DNA of 64,000 nucleotides from an uncultured Clostridia bacterium. Lineage in GTDB: Bacteria > Bacillota > Peptococcia > Peptococcales > Peptococcaceae. Shown here piece after piece: positions 50,777 to 59,422 of this stretch. Where the stretch lies: the NCBI GenBank assembly GCA_944391285.1, contig CALXSY010000010.1:1-64000 (forward strand). The letters run 5' to 3'. Positions within the stretch are counted from its first letter, which is position 1; each line of letters opens with the position of its first letter. Below the pieces are notes generated by a model that saw only the letters and a list, made by a program, of their open reading frames with translations, was not told the origin of the DNA and did no database searches. The position numbers and the translations under genes were made by a program.

Positions 50777-52309
50777 ATGACACAGAAACGGGCTAACTGG
50801 AGCCGCAAGGAAAATATGGTTTTAATCGGCGCATTAGCCCTTTGGTGGATTTTTTATCTCTATCTGGCGGCGCAGATTCCCTATACCCATGATGATTGGG
50901 ACTGGGGGATAGAAAACGGCTGGTATCAGCTTATCCATGCCAACTTAAACAGCCGCTACAGCGGCAACTTTTTAGAGGTGCTTTTGACCCGCTCGGAAAT
51001 ATTTAAAACCATATTCATGGGCAGCGCTTTTTGGGCATTGGCTGTGCTGACAATGCTTTTTGCTAAAAAGAAAAATCAAACTAAAAGTTCAATGCTCGTT
51101 TTGTTTTTCAGCGCCAATCTGGCATTGCTCTTAACCCGAGCAGTCATCTGGCAGCAGACTTATGGCTGGGTTGCCGGCTTTGCCAACTTTGTTGCCTCCG
51201 CAGTCTGGCTGGCGGGGTATTTTGTTATCTGCCGGGATTTATTTGAACCGTCAGAGGAAAACAAAAAACACAGCAAATTAATGCTCCTATTTGAAATGCT
51301 TTTGTGCGTGACTTTGCAGTTATTTTTAGAAAATATTGCTGTATTTATGGTCGGCGTCGGCATAGTGTTTTTTATAATCGCGTTTATTCGGGATAAAAAG
51401 TCCTCCGTGCGCTATTTTTGGCACTTGGTGAGCTTTATTTTGGGCGCGGCAATTATGTTTAGCAGCAGTATGTATGATACCTTGCTTTCTACCGGGCAGG
51501 CAGTAGACGGATATCGGGAGTTAACCTTTGATTTGAGCCAAGGCATAGGCGCAGTCGCGCTAAGCTTCGCCGAGAGATTTTTGCTTAATTTCCTGCCGGA
51601 AATCTACGGGCAAAACTGGGGCATGTGCTTGGCGATCGGTGCGATCATGCTGCTTCTTTGCTTAAAGGAAATTAAAGGTGTTAAGCGCTGTGGGGTGGCA
51701 AGTTTACATATTATTATAACCCTAAGCTTAGTGCTTATCTATACTACTTCCTTTTGGACAGTGTATTTTAATCCCCAGCAGTTAATCTGGCTGCCGATAG
51801 CTTTTGATTGCTTGTTTTTTCTAATAATTTTTGCGGAAATTATTCTTTGCTTTGCCAAAGAGGGGCTTTTTTGCCTTAAAGCTGCCGGTGTTTGGCTGGC
51901 GGCACCATTGGTAATAGTGCCGTTAGTGGCAGTTAATACAGCCGGCTATCGTTCATTTTTGACGCCCTATGTTTTTTTAGTGATGTTTTTGGTGCTGATG
52001 ATGAGCCGGTTAAGCATAAACTGGCAGAAAATCGCCTTAATACCTTTATTGGCGGCAAATATTGCTTTGACAGTTTATTGGGGCAATATTTATTATGAGA
52101 TAGGGCAGGTAAAAGCTCTGCGGGATAAAATAATCGCAGAAGCAGTTATGAATAACGCTGAGGAAATAACCCTGCCTAAATATCCCCATGAAGAGCTGCT
52201 CTGGGAGCCGGATCCGAAAAGCGATTACCGCAAGAAATATTTCAGGTTATTTTACGGCTTAAGAGAAGATATTGTATTTAACTTTGTCGATGAGGAGATG
52301 AAACCATGA
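50777..52309 (+). CDS. Polytopic membrane protein (DUF6056-like, possible GT-C glycosyltransferase)
   Basis: 510 aa with about 11-12 helices. An early outside loop has YTHDDWDWGIENGW, an acidic DDxDW motif like the catalytic loops of GT-C lipid-linked glycosyltransferases and of DUF6056 proteins. It starts five bases after trmD, with GAGGTAAG overlapping the trmD stop. The next genes are a GtrB-type glycosyltransferase and a GtrA-type flippase, so it fits the role of the final, specific transferase that moves a sugar from undecaprenyl phosphate onto a surface polymer. Substrate unknown. Confidence 0.75.
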   Translation: MTQKRANWSRKENMVLIGALALWWIFYLYLAAQIPYTHDDWDWGIENGWYQLIHANLNSRYSGNFLEVLLTRSEIFKTIFMGSAFWALAVLTMLFAKKKNQTKSSMLVLFFSANLALLLTRAVIWQQTYGWVAGFANFVASAVWLAGYFVICRDLFEPSEENKKHSKLMLLFEMLLCVTLQLFLENIAVFMVGVGIVFFIIAFIRDKKSSVRYFWHLVSFILGAAIMFSSSMYDTLLSTGQAVDGYRELTFDLSQGIGAVALSFAERFLLNFLPEIYGQNWGMCLAIGAIMLLLCLKEIKGVKRCGVASLHIIITLSLVLIYTTSFWTVYFNPQQLIWLPIAFDCLFFLIIFAEIILCFAKEGLFCLKAAGVWLAAPLVIVPLVAVNTAGYRSFLTPYVFLVMFLVLMMSRLSINWQKIALIPLLAANIALTVYWGNIYYEIGQVKALRDKIIAEAVMNNAEEITLPKYPHEELLWEPDPKSDYRKKYFRLFYGLREDIVFNFVDEEMKP

Positions 52310-53244
52310 ATAAGCTCTTATCCATCATAGTGCCGGCATATAATGAAGAGGGTATGGTGAGCATCGCCGCCGGAGAAATCAGCCGCATTATCGGCCAAGC
52401 AAAGATACCTTTTGAAATTTTGTTTGTCGATGACGGCTCCAAGGACGGGACTTGGCAGGATATCAAAAAAGCGGCAGAAGAAAATGAGCATATTTACGGT
52501 ATTCGTTTTTCCCGCAATTTCGGCAAGGAATCAGCGATGTTTGCCGGCTTAGGCTATGCCAAAGGGGACTGCTGTGTGCTGATTGACTGTGATTTGCAGC
52601 ACCCGGTCGAAAAAATTATTGAAATGTACCATCTGTGGGAGCAGGGCTATGAGGTGGTTGAAGGTATTAAAACAAACCGGGGCAAGGAAAATCCCTTTCA
52701 TGCTCTGGCAGCAAAGATGTTTTATGCTATGATCAGCAAAGCCAGCAAAATCGATATGTCCAATGCTTCGGACTTTAAGCTTTTGGACCGCAAAGTGGTG
52801 GATGTTTTACTAACCATGAAGGAGCGCAATGCCTTTTTCCGCGCTCTCTCCTCGTGGGTCGGCTTTAAAAGCACCACGGTAGAGTTTGAGGTGCGGGAGC
52901 GGGTGATGGGCACTTCCAAATGGTCTGCCAAGGCTTTGAGCAAATATGCCCTGACCAATATTTCTTCCTTTTCTACCGCTCCTATGCAGATAGTGACGAT
53001 ATTGGGTGTAATGATGCTTTTGGCATCATTAGTTTTAGGGGCGATCGCCCTTTATCAAAAGCTGACCGGTTTGGCTTTAGACGGCTTTACCACCGTAATT
53101 TTGATTCAGCTTTTTTCCGGCAGCATTATGATGATCAGCTTAGGCATTATCGGGTATTATATCGCCAGGATATATGATGAAATTAAGGAACGTCCCCGCT
53201 ATATTGTGGCGGAAAGCTGTGGAGAAAAGCACGATGAAAAATAA
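52306..53244 (+). CDS. GtrB-type family 2 glycosyltransferase
   Basis: 312 aa. GT-A fold: SIIVPAYNEEGMV, FVDDGSKDGTW, GIRFSRNFGKESAMFAGL, VLIDCDLQHP (DxD-like metal site), then RVMGTSKWSAKAL and two C-terminal helices (VTILGVMMLLASLVLGAIALY, IQLFSGSIMMISLGIIGYYIARI). This is the dolichol/undecaprenyl-phosphate glycosyltransferase pattern (GtrB, DPM1). It should attach a sugar to undecaprenyl phosphate at the inner face. It overlaps the previous gene by four bases. Confidence 0.92.
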   Translation: MNKLLSIIVPAYNEEGMVSIAAGEISRIIGQAKIPFEILFVDDGSKDGTWQDIKKAAEENEHIYGIRFSRNFGKESAMFAGLGYAKGDCCVLIDCDLQHPVEKIIEMYHLWEQGYEVVEGIKTNRGKENPFHALAAKMFYAMISKASKIDMSNASDFKLLDRKVVDVLLTMKERNAFFRALSSWVGFKSTTVEFEVRERVMGTSKWSAKALSKYALTNISSFSTAPMQIVTILGVMMLLASLVLGAIALYQKLTGLALDGFTTVILIQLFSGSIMMISLGIIGYYIARIYDEIKERPRYIVAESCGEKHDEK

Positions 53245-53638
53245 AATATTGGACGAAACCTTTTTTAAATTCATCATTGTGGGGATTATCAATACTATCT
53301 TTGGTACGACGATTATGTTTGTCTGCTACAATGTCTTTCATTTGGGCTATTGGCTGTCCAGCGGAGCGAATTATTTTTTCGGCAGTATTTTAAGCTTTGT
53401 TTTAAATAAATATTTCACCTTTCAAAATAAGGAGAAGAGCTTAAGCCAAGTGGTGCGTTTTATTATCAATATTTTAATTTGCTACTTAGTTGCCTATGGT
53501 GTGGCTAAGCCTGTAACGCTTCTTATTTTGGCTAATTATCCTTTAAAAGTGCAGGAAAATATCGCTATGGTGGTAGGAATGTGCTTTTTTGTGGGGTTAA
53601 ATTATCTGGGGCAAAGATTTTTTGCCTTTCGCAAATAG
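53234..53638 (+). CDS. GtrA-family membrane protein (lipid-linked sugar flippase)
   Basis: 134 aa with four helices. FFKFIIVGIINTIFGTTIMFVCYN, FFGSILSFVLNKYFTFQNK and FVGLNYLGQRFFAFRK are the GtrA signature. The ATG at 53234 follows GTGGAGAAAAG and lies inside the end of the glycosyltransferase gene. It is thought to flip undecaprenyl-phosphate-sugar to the outside. Confidence 0.9.
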   Translation: MKNKILDETFFKFIIVGIINTIFGTTIMFVCYNVFHLGYWLSSGANYFFGSILSFVLNKYFTFQNKEKSLSQVVRFIINILICYLVAYGVAKPVTLLILANYPLKVQENIAMVVGMCFFVGLNYLGQRFFAFRK

Positions 53639-53654
53639 ATTTGGAGAGAAAAAA

Positions 53655-54209
53655 ATGAGTAGAGTATATGCGGCGCTTGTGCATTATCCGGTGTGCAACC
53701 GCAAGGGTGAAGAGATTACTACGGCAGTGACTAATTTGGATATTCATGATATTGCCCGCTCAGCGCTTACCTTTGGGCTGAGGGGCTATTATCTTATTCA
53801 GCCTGATGAGGAGCAGCAGGAGATTTGCCGGGAAATAATTCACTTTTGGCAGGAAGGCTACGGTTTAAAATATAATCCGGACCGGGCAAAAGCTTTGGAA
53901 AAAGTTAAATTAACTGCTGATCTGGCAGAGACAATCGAACAAATCACCTCCCAAGAGGGAGAAAAACCGCAAATAGTCGTTACCAGCGCCAATATGCAGG
54001 AAAATACCGTGAGTTTTGCCCGCTTAAGGGATAAAATAGCTGATGGCGGCGTATATTTAATTTTGTTCGGCACCGGCTGGGGTTTAACCAAAGAAATGCT
54101 GTCTAAGGCTGATATTTGCCTGGCACCGATAAAAGGAAACGGTGAGTATAATCATCTGTCGGTGCGCTCTGCGGCGGCGATAGTGTTTGACCGGCTTTTG
54201 GGAATGTAA
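53655..54209 (+). CDS. RNA methyltransferase (SPOUT-like, usual neighbour of trmD)
   Basis: 184 aa from the ATG at 53655 after TTGGAGAG. YAALVHYPVCNRKGEEITTAVTNLDIHDIARSALTFGLRGYYLIQP and PQIVVTSANM...ILFGTGWGLTKE.L..AD..L.PI.G...YNHLSVRSAAAIVFDRLLG match the small SPOUT-like RNA methyltransferase family that normally follows trmD directly. Substrate uncharacterised. Here three glycosylation genes separate it from trmD. Confidence 0.88.
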   Translation: MSRVYAALVHYPVCNRKGEEITTAVTNLDIHDIARSALTFGLRGYYLIQPDEEQQEICREIIHFWQEGYGLKYNPDRAKALEKVKLTADLAETIEQITSQEGEKPQIVVTSANMQENTVSFARLRDKIADGGVYLILFGTGWGLTKEMLSKADICLAPIKGNGEYNHLSVRSAAAIVFDRLLGM

Positions 54210-54221
54210 ATGCTTTAGGGG

Positions 54222-55448
54222 GTGAAAAATCTGCTTTGGGTCAATTTGTTTTTAAGCATTTTAAGCCAAATGGGTTTTTTATTGCTTTCACCGCTTTTCT
54301 GGGCGGTGGTTGCCTTGATTTGGTGGCAAAACAGCCGATTGGCAAAACAAAAAAGCGAATTTTTTCACCTGCCAAAGGAAAAGGTTTGGCGCAAAACCTT
54401 ACAAAGTGTTGGCTTTGGTTTATTAGGCGGGATTATCGGCAGCATGCTGATGCTCATCTTAGGCTTGGATATCGCTTCGATCGGAATCGAATATTTATGG
54501 ATTATCGCCCTTGTTTTGGCGTTAATCAATCCCCGCTTCATCTGCTTTGCTTATTCGGGCGGTATTCTGATAGCGGCTAATGCTTTATTTGGCGTGCCCG
54601 AGCTCAATACACCGCAGCTTTTGGCTTTGATAGGCGTTTTGCATTTTGTAGAAGGAACATTGGTCTATTTTGCCGGGCATCTGCAAGCCATGCCCATTTA
54701 TGTCAAATGGAATGACGGCAGAATAATCGGCGGTTTTAATATGCAAAATTTCTGGCCGCTGCCTTTGATTGCTCTGATGATGCAGGAGGGTATTGGAGAG
54801 AATGCCTTTTTGGCGATGCCGGATTGGTGGCCGATTTTAAGCAATGGCGGTTTAGCCCAGGAAAATATAATGTATCTTTTGGTAGCTGTAATTGCGGCAT
54901 TAGGCTACAGCGATATTGCCTTGGTGCATGAGGTGCGCCGGAAAACTAAAAAAAGTGCTAAATATTTGCTTATCTACGGCGCAGTAATTATTCTTTTGGC
55001 AGTGAGCATAAAGCAGGGACAGTGGTGGAATGCGCTTATTGCTTTAGCGGCTCCTTTAGGTCATGAGCTGATTATTCATCTGGGTCAGCGCATGGAAAAA
55101 AACGGTGAGCCTTTATATGTCCAGCCGGAAAGGGGAATTATGATTCTCGATGTCTTGGAAGGTTTGCCGGCGCAGAAAAAGGGCTTAAAGCCCCATGATA
55201 TTATCCTCGCCGTAAACGATAAGGAAGTCAACAATTATCGGGAATTGTTATTTTTCAGCGAAGGCTATAATGATGTTTTGCTTAAACACGGCAATGAGTT
55301 CAGGCGTTTGAGGATTAATGCTCATGCGGACAAATGGGGTATCATTCCGGTGCCTAATACTACTGGTGGCAGATATCTTTATTTCGGCGGCAATTTTCAT
55401 TTTTTAAAAGTATTGCAAAAAAAGCTGAAGAAGCTTTTTAAAAAATAA
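54222..55448 (+). CDS. Polytopic membrane protein with C-terminal PDZ domain (MinJ-like layout)
   Basis: 408 aa with six to eight helices followed by a PDZ domain (about 300-370: GIMILDVLEGLPAQKKGLKPHDIILAVNDKEVNNYRELLFF). The layout of several helices and an intracellular PDZ resembles MinJ/YvjB-type topological factors of Firmicutes, but no direct homology was proved. The start is uncertain: GTG at 54222 sits at the ribosome site AGGGGG, and a CTG at 54231 has better spacing. It ends the long SRP/ribosome operon. Confidence 0.75.
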   Translation: MKNLLWVNLFLSILSQMGFLLLSPLFWAVVALIWWQNSRLAKQKSEFFHLPKEKVWRKTLQSVGFGLLGGIIGSMLMLILGLDIASIGIEYLWIIALVLALINPRFICFAYSGGILIAANALFGVPELNTPQLLALIGVLHFVEGTLVYFAGHLQAMPIYVKWNDGRIIGGFNMQNFWPLPLIALMMQEGIGENAFLAMPDWWPILSNGGLAQENIMYLLVAVIAALGYSDIALVHEVRRKTKKSAKYLLIYGAVIILLAVSIKQGQWWNALIALAAPLGHELIIHLGQRMEKNGEPLYVQPERGIMILDVLEGLPAQKKGLKPHDIILAVNDKEVNNYRELLFFSEGYNDVLLKHGNEFRRLRINAHADKWGIIPVPNTTGGRYLYFGGNFHFLKVLQKKLKKLFKK

Positions 55449-55461
55449 ACAGCACACAAAA

Positions 55462-55489
55462 AGCCCATTTCCTTTTGGAAATGGGCTAA
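55462..55489. terminator. Bidirectional terminator
   Basis: AGCCCATTTCC-TTTT-GGAAATGGGCT, an 11-bp perfect stem. Its A run gives a T tail for the convergent rpsT; on the plus strand it is followed by AATTTG only. Confidence 0.8.
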
Positions 55490-55505
55490 TTTGTCAGCAC
55501 AAAAT

Positions 55506-55772
55506 TTAGGCTTGCAAAGTATTATACATTTTCATAATACGGGACTTTTTATTAGCTGCATTGTTTTTATGCAAGAGTCCTTTGCTGGCTGCTTGGTCGA
55601 TGGTTTTAACAGCGACAGCCAAAGTTTCTTTAGCTTTCTCAGCATCTTGAGCATTGAAAGCAGCCTCAAAATTTTTGATAGAAGTTCTAACTTTAGCCAT
55701 AGCGCTTCTATTTTTTAAGTTGTTAGCTTGACCTATTTTCGCACGTTTTGCTGCGGATTTAATGTTTGCCAA
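55506..55772 (-). CDS. rpsT: 30S ribosomal protein S20
   Basis: 88 aa from a TTG at 55772 that follows AAGGAGGTGAGACC; the frame extends further upstream but the S20 start is unmistakable (ANIKSAAKRAKIGQANNLKNRSAMAKVRT). AASKGLLHKNNAANKKSRI completes the family pattern. It is divergent from spoIIP. Confidence 0.95.
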   Translation of the reverse strand: MANIKSAAKRAKIGQANNLKNRSAMAKVRTSIKNFEAAFNAQDAEKAKETLAVAVKTIDQAASKGLLHKNNAANKKSRIMKMYNTLQA

Positions 55773-55969
55773 AGGTCTCACCTCCTTATGGTATTTAGCG
55801 AATAAATATTCGATGCAAAAATCAACATTTATCATTATATCATGTTCAAATGGAAAATGCAACAAAAAAATTACCTTAAAAGCGAATATTTTACGCATAA
55901 AATCTTTACCTTCAGGCATAAGTTTTTGGCTTGAGAATATATATAAATAGACCAAAGGGGGCAAGAGAA

Positions 55970-56983
55970 ATGAAAAGAAAAACAATGGTTATTACTCCCA
56001 AAAGGGATAGCTTAAAGCTTTGCTTACTTGGTGCTTTTTTGGCAATGTTATTGTTTTTTGGCTGGCAAAGTGGCTTTTTTAGCAAAATATCGCCTGTTTT
56101 AGAGCGTTTGCAATATGATGAGCTGCTTTCAAAGGCAGTTTTCTGGCAGGAAGATGAGGAAGATGAGCAGGATTTGTGGGATGTGTTTTTAGGCTATAAT
56201 CCTACCAAGCCCGATGAGCAGTTAGTAGCTAATATTTATTTGGACAGAGAAAATATTGATTTAACATCCAGAAGCCAAATGGTATATCAAGAGGTAGCTG
56301 AGGAATATTATTGGGACAGTACTGAAGCTTTGAGCAGCTGGGACGAGATGAAAAAAAAATTCGGACAAGTGCATTTATCCGATGAGGTGCAGGTGCTGAT
56401 TTATCATACCCACAATGCGGAAACCTATAATCCTACCTACGGCGTCAGCAAGCAGGAAGGACAAAACGGCGGGGTAGTTACGGCATCTGATGTATTGACC
56501 GAAGCTTTGGAGCGCAAATACGGAATCCGCACTGTGCATAATAAAACTTTGCATGATTATCCCAACTGGTCTTACTCCTACAATAACTCATTAAAAACCA
56601 TTAACAGTCTTTTGAATTCCTATCCGACAGCGAAGGTGGTATTTGATATTCATCGTGATGCCGGCTATACCAGCAAAGATCCGACAACAGTTATTATTAA
56701 CGGCAAAGCCGCCTGCAAAATTCTTTTGGTAGTGGGGGCTAACCATGATAATTACCAGAGCAATCTTGCCTTTGCCCAAGCTTTGGAGGATGAAGCAGAG
56801 AAACTATATCCCGGATTGATGAAAGGAATTCACATCGCCCAATCCAGCCGCTATAATCAGCAGGTTCATGAACACTCAGTTATAGTGGAGGTAGGCAGTG
56901 ATTTAAATACTCAGGAAGAGGCCAACTATGCGATGGAATTATTTGCCGATGTTTGTGCTGGTGTAATGGAGAATATGGGCTGA
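55970..56983 (+). CDS. spoIIP: Stage II sporulation protein P
   Basis: 337 aa from the ATG at 55970, following AAAGGGGGCAAGAG. An N-terminal membrane anchor (LCLLGAFLAMLLFFGWQSGFF) precedes the SpoIIP domain: LIYHTHNAETY (zinc ligands), VVFDIHRDAGYT, VEVGSDLNTQEEANYAMELFADV. It is the amidase/endopeptidase of the engulfment machine with SpoIID and SpoIIM. gpr, which separates rpsT and spoIIP in B. subtilis, is missing here. Confidence 0.95.
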   Translation: MKRKTMVITPKRDSLKLCLLGAFLAMLLFFGWQSGFFSKISPVLERLQYDELLSKAVFWQEDEEDEQDLWDVFLGYNPTKPDEQLVANIYLDRENIDLTSRSQMVYQEVAEEYYWDSTEALSSWDEMKKKFGQVHLSDEVQVLIYHTHNAETYNPTYGVSKQEGQNGGVVTASDVLTEALERKYGIRTVHNKTLHDYPNWSYSYNNSLKTINSLLNSYPTAKVVFDIHRDAGYTSKDPTTVIINGKAACKILLVVGANHDNYQSNLAFAQALEDEAEKLYPGLMKGIHIAQSSRYNQQVHEHSVIVEVGSDLNTQEEANYAMELFADVCAGVMENMG

Positions 56984-57006
56984 TAATTATCAGTCCATAT
57001 TTTTTA
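56973..57006 (+). terminator. Terminator of spoIIP
   Basis: CTGATAATTATCAG is a perfect palindrome (56980-56993), extended by ATATGGG/TCCATAT with one G-T pair, followed by a T run. The stop codon lies inside it. Confidence 0.85.
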
Positions 57007-57056
57007 TCGATAAACGATAAGAAATTATTGACAAATAATAAATAGACTGCTACAAT
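57004..57056 (+). promoter_or_regulatory. Promoter of the DUF2975-XRE-ABC operon with inverted repeat
   Basis: TTGACA (57028-57033), 17 bases, TACAAT (57051-57056). TTATCG-ATAAA-CGATAA (57004-57020) lies just upstream of the -35 and may be an operator for the XRE protein encoded in this operon. Confidence 0.65.
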
Positions 57057-57090
57057 AATGCTGACAAACTAATAAAGGCCGGTGATATAT

Positions 57091-57501
57091 ATGTGGGACA
57101 ACTCTAAATCCTTGTTTTTGAGCAGATATTTATTGTATTTGGCTCTTTTTTTGTGGCAAGTGCCTATCTTAATTGCTTTATTCGGTGAAATACCTAAAGC
57201 AATATTTAATACCTATCTGCTCAATTATATTCCTGTAATTTTGATTTTGCGGGCAATGCTAAAGTTTCTTAATAATATCGACCGCGGCAATATTTTTTGT
57301 GCCGAAAATGTGGAATACTTGCGCCAAGTGTCCTGGTATTGCTTATTCAGCGGCATATTTACCCTGCTCGGCGCTTTATTTGAACCGATTTTAATTATCT
57401 GCGCCGGAGTGGTTGGCTTTTTTGGGCTTTTGATGCGGGTTATCAAAAATATGCTGACAGAAGCTAATCTGATCAAGCGGGAAAATGATTATACTATTTA
57501 G
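57091..57501 (+). CDS. DUF2975 membrane protein
   Basis: 136 aa from the ATG at 57091, after AAAGGCCGGTGAT; an in-frame GTG at 57082 is too near that site. Four helices, with the typical FLNNIDRGNIFCAENVEYLRQVSWYCLFSGIFTLLG of DUF2975. These are always found next to a small YozG-type XRE regulator, as here, and may sense a signal and control it. Function unknown. Confidence 0.85.
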   Translation: MWDNSKSLFLSRYLLYLALFLWQVPILIALFGEIPKAIFNTYLLNYIPVILILRAMLKFLNNIDRGNIFCAENVEYLRQVSWYCLFSGIFTLLGALFEPILIICAGVVGFFGLLMRVIKNMLTEANLIKRENDYTI

Positions 57502-57512
57502 GAGGACAAGCC

Positions 57513-57734
57513 ATGCCGATTGTAGTAGATTTGGATGTCATCATGGCTAAAAGAAAGATTTCTGCCGGAGAGCTGGCAAAAAAGGTTGGTATAACCCCGG
57601 CAAATCTTTCGATACTAAAAAATAATAAAGCTAAAGCGGTGAGGTTTTCCACCTTGGAAGCCTTGTGCGAGGCGCTGGATTGCCAGGTGGCGGATATCTT
57701 AACTTATGTAAAGGAGAACGAAGATGAAAATTAA
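57513..57734 (+). CDS. Small XRE/YozG-type regulator
   Basis: 73 aa, almost only HTH: VDLDVIMAKRKISAGELAKKVGITPANLSILKNNKAKAVRFSTLEALCEALDCQVADIL. This is the YozG family partner of DUF2975. AGGAGGACAAGCC precedes the ATG. It overlaps the start of the ABC binding-protein gene by 11 bases, so the importer is controlled with it. Confidence 0.9.
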   Translation: MPIVVDLDVIMAKRKISAGELAKKVGITPANLSILKNNKAKAVRFSTLEALCEALDCQVADILTYVKENEDEN

Positions 57735-58671
57735 ACTAACAGCAATAATAATGGCGGCAATGCTTTTTTTAAGTGCCTGCGGCTCTAACGGTGACGAAGA
57801 AAAAGTGAAAATCGGTTTATTAAGGATTGACGACAGTATTCCTTTTTATGTAGCAGAGCAAGAAGGCTTGTTTAAAGAAATGGGAGTAGAAGCAGAGCTT
57901 ATCTCCTTCAGCAGCTCTTCCGACCAGTCCTTGGCGATGGAAGCCGGTGAATTGGACATGGCGATGAATGATATGATCGTGCAGTGTTTGATGAAGAAAA
58001 ACGGCACCGATACCAAAGCCGTTGCCTTGGCATACGGCGCAGTGCCGGAGGAAGGCAGATTTTTAGTTGTAGCCGCACCACAAAGCGGCATCTACACTCC
58101 TCAAGATTTAAGCGGCAAAAATGTCGGCATTTCGACCAATACGATGATGGATTTTCTCTTTGAAAAATTTGAGAATATTTATGGACTGCCTTCCAGCGAG
58201 ATCAACAAAGTAAATATGCCCAATCTCTCTTTGCGCTTGGAGGCGGTATTGAGCGGCAGTGATTTGCAGGCGGCAATTTTGCCGGATCCCTTGGCGGCTT
58301 ATGCTGTGGAAAAGGGCTGTTCGGTAGTGATTGACGATACGGCATTGGGCGTAAATCTTTCCCAATCCGTAGTTTTAGCTACTGATGAATTTATAAACGC
58401 TAATGAAGAGCAGCTAAGCAAAATTTTGGCAGCTTATAACCAAGCTAAGGAATTATTAAATGAAAATCCCGAAAAATACCGTTCGCTGTGTTTGGAAATT
58501 GCTAATGTTCCGGAAGAGTTAAGCGCCAGCTATCCTTACCCTCACTATACTCCTGATGTATTACCCGCTGAGGAATATGTCGGACAAGTAGTGGACTGGC
58601 TTGTTTCCCGGGAGCTGATAAATGAAGAATATACTTATGAGGATTTAGTCTGGGGAGATAGTGTTGAGTAA
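57724..58671 (+). CDS. ABC transporter substrate-binding lipoprotein (NMT1/SsuA-like)
   Basis: 315 aa. Signal peptide with lipobox LSAC (Cys19). The two-lobed domain has VKIGLLRIDDSIPFYVAEQEGLFKEMGVEAELISFSSSSDQSLAMEAGELDMAMNDM, the hallmark of the NMT1/THI5/SsuA cluster that binds sulfonates, nitrate-like anions, taurine, riboflavin or thiamine precursors. LSGKNVGISTNTMMDFLFEKF is the second-lobe start. Ligand not deducible. AAAGGAGAACGAAG precedes the ATG inside the XRE gene. Confidence 0.9.
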   Translation: MKIKLTAIIMAAMLFLSACGSNGDEEKVKIGLLRIDDSIPFYVAEQEGLFKEMGVEAELISFSSSSDQSLAMEAGELDMAMNDMIVQCLMKKNGTDTKAVALAYGAVPEEGRFLVVAAPQSGIYTPQDLSGKNVGISTNTMMDFLFEKFENIYGLPSSEINKVNMPNLSLRLEAVLSGSDLQAAILPDPLAAYAVEKGCSVVIDDTALGVNLSQSVVLATDEFINANEEQLSKILAAYNQAKELLNENPEKYRSLCLEIANVPEELSASYPYPHYTPDVLPAEEYVGQVVDWLVSRELINEEYTYEDLVWGDSVE

Positions 58672-59422
58672 TTGCTTTGTTTTAGAAGATGTAAGGGTCG
58701 AGTATGAGCTTGATAAGAAAAATACCTTTGCCGCCATCGAAAAATTAAATTTAACTATCGCTAAAGGTGAGCGGGTGGCGTTAATCGGGGCTTCCGGCTG
58801 CGGCAAAAGCTCCTTATTAAAAATTTTAAGCGGCTTAAAAGCGCCTCAAAGCGGCAAAATCTATTATAATGATGAACCGCTGAAGGGCGTGCAGAAAAGC
58901 ATTGTTTTGATGAGGCAAAACACGTGTCTTTTGCCGTGGAAAAAGGTCGAAAAAAATATTGCCTTACCGCTGATTCTGCAAAAATGCCCTAAAAAAGAAG
59001 CCTTAGCCGAAGCCAAGGCGATGATGGAAAAAATGAATATTGCTAAAGAATGGGGCAAATATCCTTTGCAGCTTTCCGGCGGTCAGCAGCAAAGGGCAGC
59101 CTTGGCACGGGCATTATTGGTAGAGCCGCAGGTTTTGTTGCTGGACGAGCCTTTTTCCGCTTTAGATGCTTTTAATCGGGAAGCTATGCAGGATTTGCTT
59201 TGTGATGTTTGGCAAAAGCGGGCATTAACCTATGTGCTGGTTACCCACAGTATCGAAGAAGCAGTATATTTAGGCGAAAAAATCATTGTGATGACTAACG
59301 GCGGAAAGATTTATCAAACAGTGAAAAACGAGCTAAATTTCAATGAAAATTGCCGCACCGGTGATGAGTTTTATGCTGCCTGCCGCAGATTAAGAAAGAC
59401 TTTAGAGGAGGCGCAAGCATGA
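58664..59422 (+). CDS. ABC transporter ATP-binding protein, SsuB/TauB-like
   Basis: 252 aa. The frame opens at GTG 58661; TTG 58664 has better spacing after GGGGAG, so the start is uncertain. Walker A GASGCGKSS, Q-loop LMRQNTCLLPWKKVEKN, signature LSGGQQQRAALARAL, Walker B VLLLDEPFSALD and switch VTHS. The LPW after the Q-loop is typical of nitrate/sulfonate-type importers. Overlaps both neighbours. Confidence 0.92.
   Translation: MSNCFVLEDVRVEYELDKKNTFAAIEKLNLTIAKGERVALIGASGCGKSSLLKILSGLKAPQSGKIYYNDEPLKGVQKSIVLMRQNTCLLPWKKVEKNIALPLILQKCPKKEALAEAKAMMEKMNIAKEWGKYPLQLSGGQQQRAALARALLVEPQVLLLDEPFSALDAFNREAMQDLLCDVWQKRALTYVLVTHSIEEAVYLGEKIIVMTNGGKIYQTVKNELNFNENCRTGDEFYAACRRLRKTLEEAQA

Noticed and set aside
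55931-55969. Upstream extension of spoIIP
   Set aside because: The longer frame has no ribosome site; AAAGGGGGCAAGAG leads to the ATG at 55970.
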